Positions 47,181 through 56,927 of a DNA stretch of 64,000 nt are shown in pieces (within the stretch, counting starts at the first letter, position 1; every line of letters starts with the position of its first letter). The stretch lies in NCBI GenBank assembly GCA_028278505.1, contig JANQEG010000009.1:1-64000 (forward strand), read 5' to 3'. A program made the translations under genes and the position numbers. This DNA is from Rhodobiaceae bacterium. GTDB lineage: Bacteria > Pseudomonadota > Alphaproteobacteria > Rhizobiales > JAKPQE01. The notes under the pieces were generated by a model that was not told the DNA's origin, searched no databases, and saw nothing but the letters and a program-made list of their open reading frames with translations.

Positions 47181-47987
47181 TCACGAATATTTCAGCGTGA
47201 TGCCGCCATCGACGACAAGTTCGATGCCGGTCACGTATTTGGCCTCGTCGCTGGCCAGATAGAGCGCGGCGTGGGCGACGTCCCAGGCATCGCCCATATG
47301 CCCCATCGGGCATTGCGCATCGCGCACCCGCCACATCTCGTCGACGTCGCCGTCGGCATATTGCTGCGCCAGGCCGACGGCCTTTTCCACCATCGGCGTC
47401 TTCATCAGCCCGGGCAGGATCGCATTCACCCGCACCTTTTGCGGCGCGTACTGGACCGCGGTCGCCCGCGTCAGATGGTTCATGGCGGCCTTCGAGGCAT
47501 AATAGGTGGCGTAGGGCACGCCGGTGTAGCGGATCGCGGCGATGGACGAGATGTTGACGATCGAGCCGCCGCGCTGGTCGACCATGATCGGGATGACGTG
47601 CTTCATGGCGAGATAGCAGCTCTTCAGATTGATCGACATCACCCGGTCCCATTCTTCCTCGGGCAGCTCGACGACGCCGCCGACCTCGGCGAGGCCGACA
47701 TTGTTGTCGAGCACGTCGATGCGGCCATAGGCGTCCATGCAGGCCGCCACCATCGCCGTGATGTCGTCATGACTGGAAACGTCGACGCGGATCGCCTCGG
47801 CGGTGCCGCCTTCTGAACGGATGATGCCGGCGGTCTCCTCGGCCGCCTCCAGATTGATGTCGGCGCAAAAGAGCTTCGCGCCCTCGCGGGCAAAGAGCAC
47901 CGAGGCGGCCTTGCCATTGCCCCAGCCGGGGCCGACCGAACCGGCGCCGACGACGAGCGCGACCTTATCCTGCAGGCGTCCGGGCAT
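47181..47987 (-). CDS. Short-chain dehydrogenase/reductase paired with acyl-CoA ligase
   Basis: 268 residues. 'ALVVGAGSVGPGWGNGKAA' is a less usual, longer Gly motif; 'VLDNNVGLAEVG' replaces the usual NNAG. The catalytic 'SIVNISSIAAIRYTGVPYATYYASKAA' is intact, and it ends 'YVTGIELVVDGGITLKYS'. It starts three bases after the acyl-CoA ligase stop, so the two form an operon, probably for a fatty, aromatic or terpenoid acid. Confidence 0.88.
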   Translation of the reverse strand: MPGRLQDKVALVVGAGSVGPGWGNGKAASVLFAREGAKLFCADINLEAAEETAGIIRSEGGTAEAIRVDVSSHDDITAMVAACMDAYGRIDVLDNNVGLAEVGGVVELPEEEWDRVMSINLKSCYLAMKHVIPIMVDQRGGSIVNISSIAAIRYTGVPYATYYASKAAMNHLTRATAVQYAPQKVRVNAILPGLMKTPMVEKAVGLAQQYADGDVDEMWRVRDAQCPMGHMGDAWDVAHAALYLASDEAKYVTGIELVVDGGITLKYS

Positions 47988-47989
47988 GG

Positions 47990-49510
47990 CTAGTCTTCCT
48001 TTCCCTCCCGCCCCCGGTCGAGGGCGCGCAGTTCCGTCTTCAGCACCTTGCCGTAATTGTTCTTCGGCAGGGCATCGAGAAAAATATAGTCCTTTGGCCG
48101 CTTGAAGCGGGCGATACGGTCGAGGCAGAGCCGGTCAAGCTCACTCTCGGGCGCATCGCCGACCACATAGGCGACGATGACCTCGCCCCACTCGGGATCG
48201 GGCCGGCCGATGACCGAAACCTCGCTGACCCGCTCGTTCATCAACAGCACCTCTTCCACTTCGCGCGGATAGATGTTGGTGCCGCCGGAAATGATGACGT
48301 CCTTGGAGCGGTCCTTCAGCGTCAGATAGCCGTCGTCGTCGAAGGCGCCGACATCGCCGGTGTGGAGCCAGCCGCCGCGCAGGGTAGCGGCGTTGGCGTC
48401 GGGCTTCTGCCAGTAGCCGGCCATGACGGTGTCGCCGCGAACGAGGATCTCGCCGGCCTCGCCGGGCGGCAGCGGCCGGTCGTCGTCGTCGGCGACGATG
48501 ACGTCGACGACGGAAAAGGCGGTGCCGGCGGAGCCCAGCCGCTCTAGGTGGCGCGGATGGCCGGTGTCGGCGATCTCGTCTTTTCTCAGCGTCGTGATCG
48601 TCATCGGGCTCTCGCCCTGGCCGTAGATCTGCGCCAGCCGCGGGCCGAAGCGGTCGAGGGTTGCGAGCGCGTCCTCCACATACATCGGGCCGCCGCCATA
48701 GACGATGGTGCGGATCAGCGCCGGATCGACATCGGCGGAACATTCCACCAGCCGCTTGACCATGGTCGGGGCGGCGAACATGGAGGTCTGCGGCCAGGCC
48801 GCGTAAAGGCGGAAGATCTCTTCAGGGTCGAAGCCCGCCGATTGCGGGATCACCTGCACGCCCATGCGGCAGATATGGGCCATGATGTACATGCCCGAGC
48901 CGTGGCTCATCGGGGCTGCATGCAGGATCGCCTCGCCGGGGCGGGTCGGATCGACTTCGGCCAGATAGGCGAGCGACATCGCCGCCAGATTCTTATGGCT
49001 GAGCATGGCGCCCTTCGGCCGGCCGGTGGTGCCGCTGGTGTAGAACAGCCAGGCGATGTCATCGGCGGCCCGGGCGACGAGCGCGCCGGGCTCGGCTGCC
49101 AGCAGCGCGCGGTAATCGGCACCGCCAATGGTGAGGATGTGCTCCAGCCCGTCCGGCCGCTCGGCGGCGATCTCATCGTCGACGCCGGCGCTGGCGAAGC
49201 AGATGCGGGCGCCGGCATTCTCGATGATCCAGGCGAGTTCGGCACCGTGCAGCTTGGCATTGGCCGGCACGGCGACAAAGCCGCCATGCCAGATGCCGTA
49301 GAGGATCTCCACATATTCGACGCAGTTCTTCGCGGTGATCGCGACCCGGTCGCCGGGGACGAGGCCGAATCGATCTTTAAGCGCCGCGGCGATCCGCGCC
49401 GCCCGCCCAGCGAGCGTGCCGTAGTCGAAGACGAGATCGGCGCCGAGCGCGATCGCCGGGCGCCCGCCATGGCTTCGGCCGGCGCGATAGAGCCATTCCG
49501 CAAGGTTCAT
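47990..49510 (-). CDS. AMP-binding acyl-CoA ligase
   Basis: 506 residues from ATG 49510 (an upstream codon at 49543 is possible). The P-loop 'WLFYTSGTTGRPKGAMLSHKNL', 'GQGESP' at the A5 position, the A7 region 'GGWLHTGDVGAFDDDGYLTLKDRSKDVIISGGTNIYPREVE' and the C-terminal lysine in 'PKNNYGKVLKTEL' define a class I adenylate-forming enzyme. Medium/long-chain or aryl acids are candidates. Operon with the SDR; both sit inside a conserved maf-yacG neighbourhood. Confidence 0.9.
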   Translation of the reverse strand: MNLAEWLYRAGRSHGGRPAIALGADLVFDYGTLAGRAARIAAALKDRFGLVPGDRVAITAKNCVEYVEILYGIWHGGFVAVPANAKLHGAELAWIIENAGARICFASAGVDDEIAAERPDGLEHILTIGGADYRALLAAEPGALVARAADDIAWLFYTSGTTGRPKGAMLSHKNLAAMSLAYLAEVDPTRPGEAILHAAPMSHGSGMYIMAHICRMGVQVIPQSAGFDPEEIFRLYAAWPQTSMFAAPTMVKRLVECSADVDPALIRTIVYGGGPMYVEDALATLDRFGPRLAQIYGQGESPMTITTLRKDEIADTGHPRHLERLGSAGTAFSVVDVIVADDDDRPLPPGEAGEILVRGDTVMAGYWQKPDANAATLRGGWLHTGDVGAFDDDGYLTLKDRSKDVIISGGTNIYPREVEEVLLMNERVSEVSVIGRPDPEWGEVIVAYVVGDAPESELDRLCLDRIARFKRPKDYIFLDALPKNNYGKVLKTELRALDRGREGKED

Positions 49511-49552
49511 CGCCGCCCCTCCTGCCCAAACGGGTGCCCGCAACGCACCCTG

Positions 49553-50188
49553 TCAGACGGCACCGCCGATCCAGTCCCGCGTCACCGGGTAGCCTTCGCC
49601 GGCCAACAGCGCCACCGTTTCATAGAGCGGCAGGCCGACCACATTGGTGTAGGACCCGACGATCTTGACGACGAAGGAACCGGCAATGCCCTGAATGGCA
49701 TAACCGCCGGCCTTTCCCCGCCATTCGCCCGAGGAAAGATAGGCATGGATTTCGGCGGCCGACAACCGTTTGAACCGCACCCGCGTCTCGACCAGCCGCA
49801 AGCGGATATGGTCGCGCGGATTGACGACGCAGACCGCGGTATAGACCCGGTGCGAGCGGCCGGACAACATCCTCAGCGCTATCCCGGCCGCCTCCTGCGT
49901 CTCCACTTTCGGCAGCACCCTGCGGCCGACGGCTACCACGGTGTCGGCGGCAATGATGTAGGCGTCGGCCTTCTCCGCGGAGCGGCGGGCGATGCGAATC
50001 GCCACCTCGGCCTTGGTGCGGGCGAGGCGCTTGGCCAGCGAGCGCGGCATCTCGAACCGCATCGGCTTTTCGTCGATCTCGCTGGGCTGCAGGAAATCCG
50101 GCGTGATCCCCGCCTGCCCGAGCAGCGCCAGGCGCCGCGGCGAACCGGAAGCAAGAACGAGTTTCGGGTGACCGGTGGTCATCGGCAT
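49553..50188 (-). CDS. maf: Maf-family nucleotide pyrophosphatase
   Basis: 211 residues from ATG 50188 (50182 and 50203 also in frame). '[19 protein letters not shown]' is the Maf N-terminal motif. '[13 protein letters not shown]', '[14 protein letters not shown]', '[21 protein letters not shown]' and '[14 protein letters not shown]' complete it. Maf proteins hydrolyse non-canonical nucleoside triphosphates and influence septation. Downstream of infA as usual. Confidence 0.94.
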   Translation of the reverse strand: MPMTTGHPKLVLASGSPRRLALLGQAGITPDFLQPSEIDEKPMRFEMPRSLAKRLARTKAEVAIRIARRSAEKADAYIIAADTVVAVGRRVLPKVETQEAAGIALRMLSGRSHRVYTAVCVVNPRDHIRLRLVETRVRFKRLSAAEIHAYLSSGEWRGKAGGYAIQGIAGSFVVKIVGSYTNVVGLPLYETVALLAGEGYPVTRDWIGGAV

Positions 50189-50286
50189 GCGCCTCGACGG
50201 CAAAGAGGGAACAGCTTAATTCGGTCTGGAAGTCCGGGAACCGGAGCGCGGCGGCGCGGCAATCGTCAAAAGACGGCGCGGCGGCG

Positions 50287-50505
50287 CTATTTGAACCGAT
50301 AGGTGATGCGCCCCTTGGTCAGATCATACGGGGTCATTTCCACCAGCACCTTGTCGCCGGCAAGCACGCGGATGCGGTTCTTGCGCATCCGACCGGCGGT
50401 GTGGGCAATGATTTCGTGATCGTTTTCCAGCTTGACGCGGAACGTCGCGTTGGGAAGCAGTTCGACGACCGTTCCCGGGAATTCCAGTATCTCTTCCTTG
50501 GCCAT
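50287..50505 (-). CDS. infA: Translation initiation factor IF-1
   Basis: 72 residues starting [19 protein letters not shown]1-like OB fold with '[52 protein letters not shown]'. The sequence is fully typical. The ATG is at 50505; a longer upstream frame is spurious. Confidence 0.98.
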   Translation of the reverse strand: MAKEEILEFPGTVVELLPNATFRVKLENDHEIIAHTAGRMRKNRIRVLAGDKVLVEMTPYDLTKGRITYRFK

Positions 50506-50626
50506 GCGTATCCTTGCGAGCCGCCACATCTTTGGGGGTTGCGGGAAGCTAGCGGAATTCGGCCCGCTTGTGAACCGATTCCTCCAGCACGGACGGGAGT
50601 GCGAAAATGCCGCAGGTTCTCCTGTT

Positions 50627-51055
50627 TCACGCGGCGGCGAAACGGCGCCTGATCCGGGTTGCCAGCATGTCGCGCACCGACCGGTAGGCATCGAGAATCT
50701 GGGTGCGGGAGCCGCCGGTCGCGGTGGCGTCGGGCGTCGGCCAGTATTCGACCTCGACGGCCATGGTGCGGGTCAGTTCCAGCGCCCGGTGATGCGCCTC
50801 CGGCGACAGCGTCACGACGAGGTCGAAATAGTCGTCTTCGAGATCCTCGAAGGTGTGCGGCCGGTGCACCGACATGTCGAGGCCCATCTCCTCGATCACC
50901 GCGATGGCGAAGGGATCGCGCGCGCCGCGGCGGACGCCGGCGGATTCGACATAGAGCCCACGCGGGAAGAAATGGCGGGCGAGCGTCGCCGCCATCGGTG
51001 AGCGGACGGCATTGAGGGCGCAGGAGAACAACACCGAACTCGGATGCGCGATCAT
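50627..51055 (-). CDS. Low-molecular-weight tyrosine phosphatase-like / ArsC-like protein
   Basis: 142 residues. The catalytic loop '[15 protein letters not shown]' has C12-x5-R18, the LMW-PTP/arsenate reductase signature. The general acid Asp region '[12 protein letters not shown]' replaces the more common 'DP'. It is part of a conserved Hyphomicrobiales order between UPF0262 and infA, so it is a housekeeping member and not evidence of arsenic resistance. Probably a protein tyrosine phosphatase. Confidence 0.8.
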   Translation of the reverse strand: MIAHPSSVLFSCALNAVRSPMAATLARHFFPRGLYVESAGVRRGARDPFAIAVIEEMGLDMSVHRPHTFEDLEDDYFDLVVTLSPEAHHRALELTRTMAVEVEYWPTPDATATGGSRTQILDAYRSVRDMLATRIRRRFAAA

Positions 51056-51133
51056 TCAGCACGCATCGGCGGCCGGCTTCCGCCGCCGCATCCCGGCCCG
51101 CCCGCCGGCTCGGTGGCTACGGCGCGGCATCGC

Positions 51134-51634
51134 TCAGCCCTTCCAGTGCAGCACGCAGAGCAGGGTGAACAGCCGCCGCGCCGTATCGAAATCGATCTCG
51201 ACCTTGCCGGCGAGCCGCTCCATCAAAAGCTGGGATCCTTCATTGTGGAGGCCGCGCCGGCCCATGTCGATCGCCTCGATCTGCGACGGCGAGGCGGTCC
51301 GGATCGCTTCGTAATAGCTGTCGCAGACGAGGAAGTAGTCCTTGACGATCTTGCGGAAAGGCGTCAGCGACAGGATGTGGGTGACGACCGCCTCGCCGTC
51401 GGTGGCGGTGATCTCGAAGACGAGCTTGTTGTCGACGATAGCGAGTTTCAGGGCGTAGGGGCCGCTGTCGCGGCCGACCGGCGCGAAGCTGTTCTGCTCG
51501 ATGATATCGTAGATCGCGACCGCCCGTTCGTGCTCGATGTCGGCGCCGGCGCGGGCGATCGACGCCTCGTCGAGCACGATGTCGACCAGACGGGATTTCT
51601 GTTTTTCGGCCACCGCGGGCGCGTTCGCCAGCAT
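51134..51634 (-). CDS. UPF0262 family protein
   Basis: 166 residues. '[34 protein letters not shown]', '[49 protein letters not shown]' and the C-terminal '[13 protein letters not shown]' are the UPF0262 signature, a family confined to alphaproteobacteria and always near hisD. The function is unknown. 18 bases after hisD. Confidence 0.93.
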   Translation of the reverse strand: MLANAPAVAEKQKSRLVDIVLDEASIARAGADIEHERAVAIYDIIEQNSFAPVGRDSGPYALKLAIVDNKLVFEITATDGEAVVTHILSLTPFRKIVKDYFLVCDSYYEAIRTASPSQIEAIDMGRRGLHNEGSQLLMERLAGKVEIDFDTARRLFTLLCVLHWKG

Positions 51635-51652
51635 CGGCTGCCATCCTTCCTG

Positions 51653-52957
<1,305 letters not shown>

Positions 52958-52977
52958 CTTCGGCTTGGCGTCGACGA

Positions 52978-53421
52978 TCAGCCGTCGTCGGTCTGGTGTT
53001 CGGGCCGCGCGCCGGTTTCCCAAGCCGGCCCGAGATCGGCCATTTGTGCCTCCAGGCATTCTACGTCGAGGACGAGTTCGCCGCCGCCGGCGAAGATCAG
53101 CCGCACTTCGCCGGACGGCGCGTCGGTCTCGGTGAAGCGGACGGCGAGCAGTTCGACGACCGCATCCTTGGCATCCTGGCGCATGTTCTTGGCGCGCGCT
53201 GAGCGGACCTGGTCGAAATGCAGCGCGGTGCGGCGGCGCTCGAAGGTCTTGCGGCGGCCGCTGTCCGCCGCCTCCCAGACGAAACGATTGACGGCGAGCA
53301 CGAACCGGCGCTCGGTCTTCAACCAGGCCATGTCGCCGACCTTCAGCACGGCGTCCTGAAGATGGGCGGAAAGCACATCCAGGTCATCGTTGTCGAGGGC
53401 GACGAGCCGCAGCGGGTCCAT
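52978..53421 (-). CDS. DUF2948 family protein
   Basis: 147 residues. 'PLRLVALDNDDLDVLSAHLQDAVLKVGDMAWLKTERRFVLAVNRFVWE' is the family N-terminus, ending in 'EVRLIFAGGGELVLDVECLEAQMADLG'. The gene precedes hisD in most Hyphomicrobiales. Function is unknown. Here it is the first gene of the block. Confidence 0.9.
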   Translation of the reverse strand: MDPLRLVALDNDDLDVLSAHLQDAVLKVGDMAWLKTERRFVLAVNRFVWEAADSGRRKTFERRRTALHFDQVRSARAKNMRQDAKDAVVELLAVRFTETDAPSGEVRLIFAGGGELVLDVECLEAQMADLGPAWETGARPEHQTDDG

Positions 53422-53528
53422 GGGTTTCCTTGCTCTTTGCGCGTTGCTGCATCCGAATGCGAAGTGTCGACACTGTGTTAGTCGGACTCAGCCGCAATCG
53501 CAACGGCTTCGCGGCGCCGCATCGCCAG

Positions 53529-54212
53529 TCATAAGGCGATTTCGATCCCGATCAGCGCGGCGTGACCGCCGTAAAACATCCAGATCGCGAAGCCGCCGCC
53601 GAAACCGAGGCCGGCCACGAGGCCGACATCGACGGTGCGCCGGTCGATGCCGGGCGCGGCCGGGCGCCAGCCGAGAACCGGGGCGGCGGCGGCCAGCGCC
53701 CGCCACGCCTCGGCGCCGAACTGACGGCGCTTTTTCACATCGACCAGCACCATGCCGGCGAACGAGAACAGAGCGAAACCGCCGAACAGCATCGCCAGCA
53801 CGAGATCGCCCCTGGCGCCGAGATGGGCGAGCGACCACAGGCCGAAGCCCCACAGCACCGGGTGGCGGGTGACCGCGGTGATCGCGCCGAAGCGGTTTTC
53901 CGGCCCGCCCCGGTTGAGCGTCACCGACAGGGGATTGGCCGAAAAAAGCCCGATGGCGACGAGCATCAGGCCGAGCGGCGCCACAATGAGCGTGATCGTG
54001 CGGACGGCCGGCGGCACCGCCCAGACCTCGACATAGGGCGCGGCGAGGGCGGCGGCGATCAACCAGGTGATGAGCGCGAGCGAGAGGGCCGAATAGACGA
54101 CGAGATAACGGCGCTCGCCGATCGCCGACACCAGACGGCGGCGCACGGCCGGAATCGCCGGGACCATATGGGCGGTCAGAAACACCGCATATGCGATGAG
54201 GAATTGGCGCAT
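53529..54212 (-). CDS. NnrU-family membrane protein
   Basis: 227 residues from ATG 54212 (upstream codons extend to 54275). About six membrane helices. 'FLIAYAVFLTAHMVPAIPAVRRRLV' starts the protein and 'NPLSVTLNRGG', 'ITAVTRHPVLWGFGLWSLAHLGARGDL' and 'FAGMVLVDVKKRRQFGAEAW' are NnrU signatures (isoprenylcysteine methyltransferase-like fold). NnrU-type genes are linked to denitrification or carotenoid metabolism in relatives; here no such genes are adjacent. Head of the DUF2948-hisD group only by position. Confidence 0.88.
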   Translation of the reverse strand: MRQFLIAYAVFLTAHMVPAIPAVRRRLVSAIGERRYLVVYSALSLALITWLIAAALAAPYVEVWAVPPAVRTITLIVAPLGLMLVAIGLFSANPLSVTLNRGGPENRFGAITAVTRHPVLWGFGLWSLAHLGARGDLVLAMLFGGFALFSFAGMVLVDVKKRRQFGAEAWRALAAAAPVLGWRPAAPGIDRRTVDVGLVAGLGFGGGFAIWMFYGGHAALIGIEIAL

Positions 54213-54398
54213 TACGATAGTGTCGCTGCGGCAGGTCTGCTTGTCGGCCGAAACAGGATTCGTCAGGCGCCGCACAATAGGCTCAGCGCCCGGCCCCCGG
54301 CAAGCGGGTGCGTGCGTGCCGTATTGCGACCGGAATCGCTATTGAGGGATCAGCGGGCATCGTGTACTCGTGCGGCCGATCAGCAGTTGGATCGCCCG

Positions 54399-55493
54399 AT
54401 GCTCCGTTCCGTTCGACGCGCTCTCGTCACCGCCCGCCGGCGGGGCCAGCGGAAGCTGGAACGGATGCTGCCGTCGGCACCGATCGCCGAGGTGTCGGAA
54501 CTGCTCTACGAGAGCGAAAGACCGTGGGCGGATCCGGCGTTTGCCGATGAGGTGCCGGCGCCGCTCGCCGAGAACTATGCCTGCTGGCTCGACAAAACCG
54601 AACTGGCCTGTGTCCGCCGCTATCGCGGCAAGGTGACCATCGATCCGTGGACCGGGCATATCTACGTCGACGGCCGCATTGTCTGGGGCTCGACCGACTA
54701 CGATGCCGACCGGGCCCGCGAACGCTCGCCCCGTTTCCTCGGGCAGATGGCGGGCCGGCATGCGCGCCATTCCGAGGTGATCAACCTGCATAGCCGTTTC
54801 GACACCAATTATTTTCATTTCATCAACAACGTCCTGACCAAGCTGCCGCTTCTCGACCGGCTCGGACTGGCGCCCAAGGTTCCGGTCGTGGTTCCGCAGC
54901 GGGTGGCGAAGACGCCCCATTTCCAGCGGACGCTGGCGCGCGGTGCGATCAACCGGCCGGTGATCGTCCAGGGCGAGCGCGAGTTCATCACCGCCGAGAC
55001 CGTCTACACGGTCAAGCCGCACGATCCGGACCGCGAGTTGCTCGAAGATGTGTGCGACCGGCTCGGCGTCCACGCCGACCCGGCGGCCGGCGAACAGATC
55101 TTCATTTCGCGTGGACCCGGCGCGGCAAGCCAGCGCCTGTTTCGCAACCAGGCGGAGTTGGACGCGATCCTGGCGCGGTTCTCGATCCGCAAGGTCGATC
55201 CGCAGGCGCTGAGTTTCGATGAGCAGATCGGGCTTTTTTCCAGAAGCCGTCTGGTGGTCGGGCCGCACGGGGCCGGGCTGACCAATATTCTGTGGCGCCG
55301 CGAGGCGCCGATGACCCTGGTCGAACTGATCAATCCGTTGGTGGTGTCGTCGCACTATTTCATGTATGCGCGGTTCTGGGGCCACGACTACTACGGTTTC
55401 GGCGACCGTGCGCCGCGTGGCGAAGGCCGCCGCACCTCTTCGGAAGCGGATGTCGATGGGCTGAGCGCACTGCTTGAGCGAATAGCGACTTGA
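54399..55493 (+). CDS. GT61-family glycosyltransferase
   Basis: 364 residues from ATG 54399. DUF563/GT61 features: 'HSRFDTNYFHFINNVLTKLPLLDRLGLAPKVPVVVPQ', 'ISRGPGAASQRLFRNQAEL', and 'LSFDEQIGLFSRSRLVVGPHGAGLTNILWR' (the 'GPHGAGLTN' motif). No membrane helix. Likely decorates a cell-surface polysaccharide. Monocistronic; no further glycan genes around it. Confidence 0.85.
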   Translation: MLRSVRRALVTARRRGQRKLERMLPSAPIAEVSELLYESERPWADPAFADEVPAPLAENYACWLDKTELACVRRYRGKVTIDPWTGHIYVDGRIVWGSTDYDADRARERSPRFLGQMAGRHARHSEVINLHSRFDTNYFHFINNVLTKLPLLDRLGLAPKVPVVVPQRVAKTPHFQRTLARGAINRPVIVQGEREFITAETVYTVKPHDPDRELLEDVCDRLGVHADPAAGEQIFISRGPGAASQRLFRNQAELDAILARFSIRKVDPQALSFDEQIGLFSRSRLVVGPHGAGLTNILWRREAPMTLVELINPLVVSSHYFMYARFWGHDYYGFGDRAPRGEGRRTSSEADVDGLSALLERIAT

Positions 55494-55569
55494 TCACGCT
55501 CACGGCCGTGCCCCGCGCGCGGCGGCCAGGACAGCCGGCGGCCAAGCGGAACGGTGAAATCGTGCCTGT

Positions 55570-55598
55570 TTTTCCAAAAAAGAGAATGATTCTATACT
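55570..55598 (+). promoter_or_regulatory. Promoter with AGAA-N3-TTCT element before the DUF3616 gene
   Basis: TTTTCC and TATACT are 17 bases apart (55570-55598), and a GGAGGAG ribosome site follows. AGAATGATTCT (55583-55593) abuts the -10 and is the core of the Irr-box type (AGAA-N3-TTCT). That would place the secreted gene under iron/haem control (speculative). Confidence 0.4.
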
Positions 55599-55632
55599 AC
55601 ACTCGACTTCGGTCCGTTCGGAGGAGTTCGTC

Positions 55633-56679
55633 ATGCACCGTCGCAGCCCGCCATTCCGGTTTCGCCGGCCGGTTGTTCCGGTCCTGTTTGTCGTTGCGGC
55701 CTGTGTGATTGTCGGGTCGGCCGGCATGACCGGCGCCGAACCGATGACCGGAACGCCTTACACCGTCGAATCCGACTTCAAGAGCGGCAAAGCGCGGAAA
55801 AACCTGAGCGGTGCCGCCTGCGCGGGTTCTGGGCGGACTTTCGAATGGTGTCTTGCTGTCAATGACGAGAAGCGATGGGCGCAATTCTTTTCGATCGACG
55901 GCACAACGATCGTTCCGAAGAAGCAGATCTGGCTGCTGCGCGCGAAAAACGCCCGCGGCCAGGAATTCGACGAAATCGATGCCGAAGGCGTAGCCTATGA
56001 CGACGGCTATCTGTACGTCGTGAGCTCCCACGGGCTTTCGCGCAAAGGATGCAAATACCGCGAGTCGCAGAATTTCATCTTCCGTTTTCCCGTTGACGCG
56101 GAAACCGGAAAGCCGGACTTCGAATTCGAAGATGATGTCGTCGCCAGCAAGGTCGAAGTCTCGGCGCGGCTGCGCAAGCTGATCCGCAAAACCGATATCA
56201 TCTATCCGTACATGGATGCGTGCCTCAGTTCGAACGGCGCGAATTTCGAAGGGCTGGCGGTCGCCGACGATCAGATCTATCTCGGCTTTCGCGCGCCCTC
56301 ACTCGACAGCTATGCCTTTGTTTTGGAGGTTCCGGTTGACAGCGTTTTCGGCGACGCTTCCGATGATCGGGCCATTCATGCCCTGAAGCTTGGAAAAGGC
56401 GCCGGAATCCGCGATCTGGCCGCGGTTAATGGCGGGCTTCTGGTTCTATCCGGTCCGGCCTTTTCAGCCGACGTACCGCAACGGATATTCTTCTGGGATG
56501 CGGCTACCGAACAGATCCAAATGCTGGCCGAAATCACCGGATATGACGAGAAGAAGGCTGAAGCGCTGCTGGTCATCGATCCGGCTATGACGGCGGAATC
56601 GCGCACTTATTCGGTGCTCGTCTTCTATGACGGCGTCAAAAACGGGGAACCCGAGCTTTTCACCCTGACCCGAGAGTGA
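55633..56679 (+). CDS. DUF3616-containing exported protein
   Basis: 348 residues. Signal peptide (about 1-35, 'RRPVVPVLFVVAACVIVGSAGMTGAEP'). The mature protein has the beta-propeller-like DUF3616 pattern: 'LSGAACAGSGRTFEWCLAVNDE', 'DEIDAEGVAYDDGYLYVVSSHGLSRKG', 'NGANFEGLAVADDQIYLGFRAP' and 'IRDLAAVNGGLLVLSGPA'. Cys pairs suggest periplasmic folding. Function of the family is unknown. GGAGGAG precedes the ATG. It converges on ccoS, 15 bases apart. Confidence 0.85.
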   Translation: MHRRSPPFRFRRPVVPVLFVVAACVIVGSAGMTGAEPMTGTPYTVESDFKSGKARKNLSGAACAGSGRTFEWCLAVNDEKRWAQFFSIDGTTIVPKKQIWLLRAKNARGQEFDEIDAEGVAYDDGYLYVVSSHGLSRKGCKYRESQNFIFRFPVDAETGKPDFEFEDDVVASKVEVSARLRKLIRKTDIIYPYMDACLSSNGANFEGLAVADDQIYLGFRAPSLDSYAFVLEVPVDSVFGDASDDRAIHALKLGKGAGIRDLAAVNGGLLVLSGPAFSADVPQRIFFWDAATEQIQMLAEITGYDEKKAEALLVIDPAMTAESRTYSVLVFYDGVKNGEPELFTLTRE

Positions 56680-56694
56680 ATCCACGCCTCACGG

Positions 56695-56865
56695 TCAATG
56701 GCCGGCATCGTCCTGTCGGTCCTCGACATCGTCGTCGAGCAGCACCCGGTTGGCGGCGCCGTCGAGATCGTCGAACTGGCCGTTCTTCAGCGCCCAGAGG
56801 AACGCCATGAGGAAGACGAAGCCGAGCAGCAGCGCGACGGGAATGGTGAAAAGCAGAACGTCCAT
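56695..56865 (-). CDS. ccoS: cbb3 oxidase maturation protein CcoS/FixS
   Basis: 56 residues, too short for many gene finders: MDVLLFTIPVALLLGFVFLM, one helix, 'AFLWALKNGQFDDLDGAANRVLLDDD', then an acidic tail. This is the usual CcoS form ('ALKNGQFDDLDGAA.RVL.DDD'). Required for insertion of redox cofactors into CcoN. Last gene of the fixGHIS group, 62 bases after ccoI. Confidence 0.95.
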   Translation of the reverse strand: MDVLLFTIPVALLLGFVFLMAFLWALKNGQFDDLDGAANRVLLDDDVEDRQDDAGH

Positions 56866-56927
56866 TTTCCTTTGCCAGCGCGGATTTGTCGGTGTTTACC
56901 CTGATATCGTCGCGGACGCGATCCGGA

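Noticed and set aside
50627-51055. Cytoplasmic arsenate reductase ArsC that would support arsenic metabolism
   Set aside because: It sits in a conserved housekeeping block 44 kb from the Mo operon, where orthologues occur regardless of arsenic genes. LMW phosphatase is the safer call.
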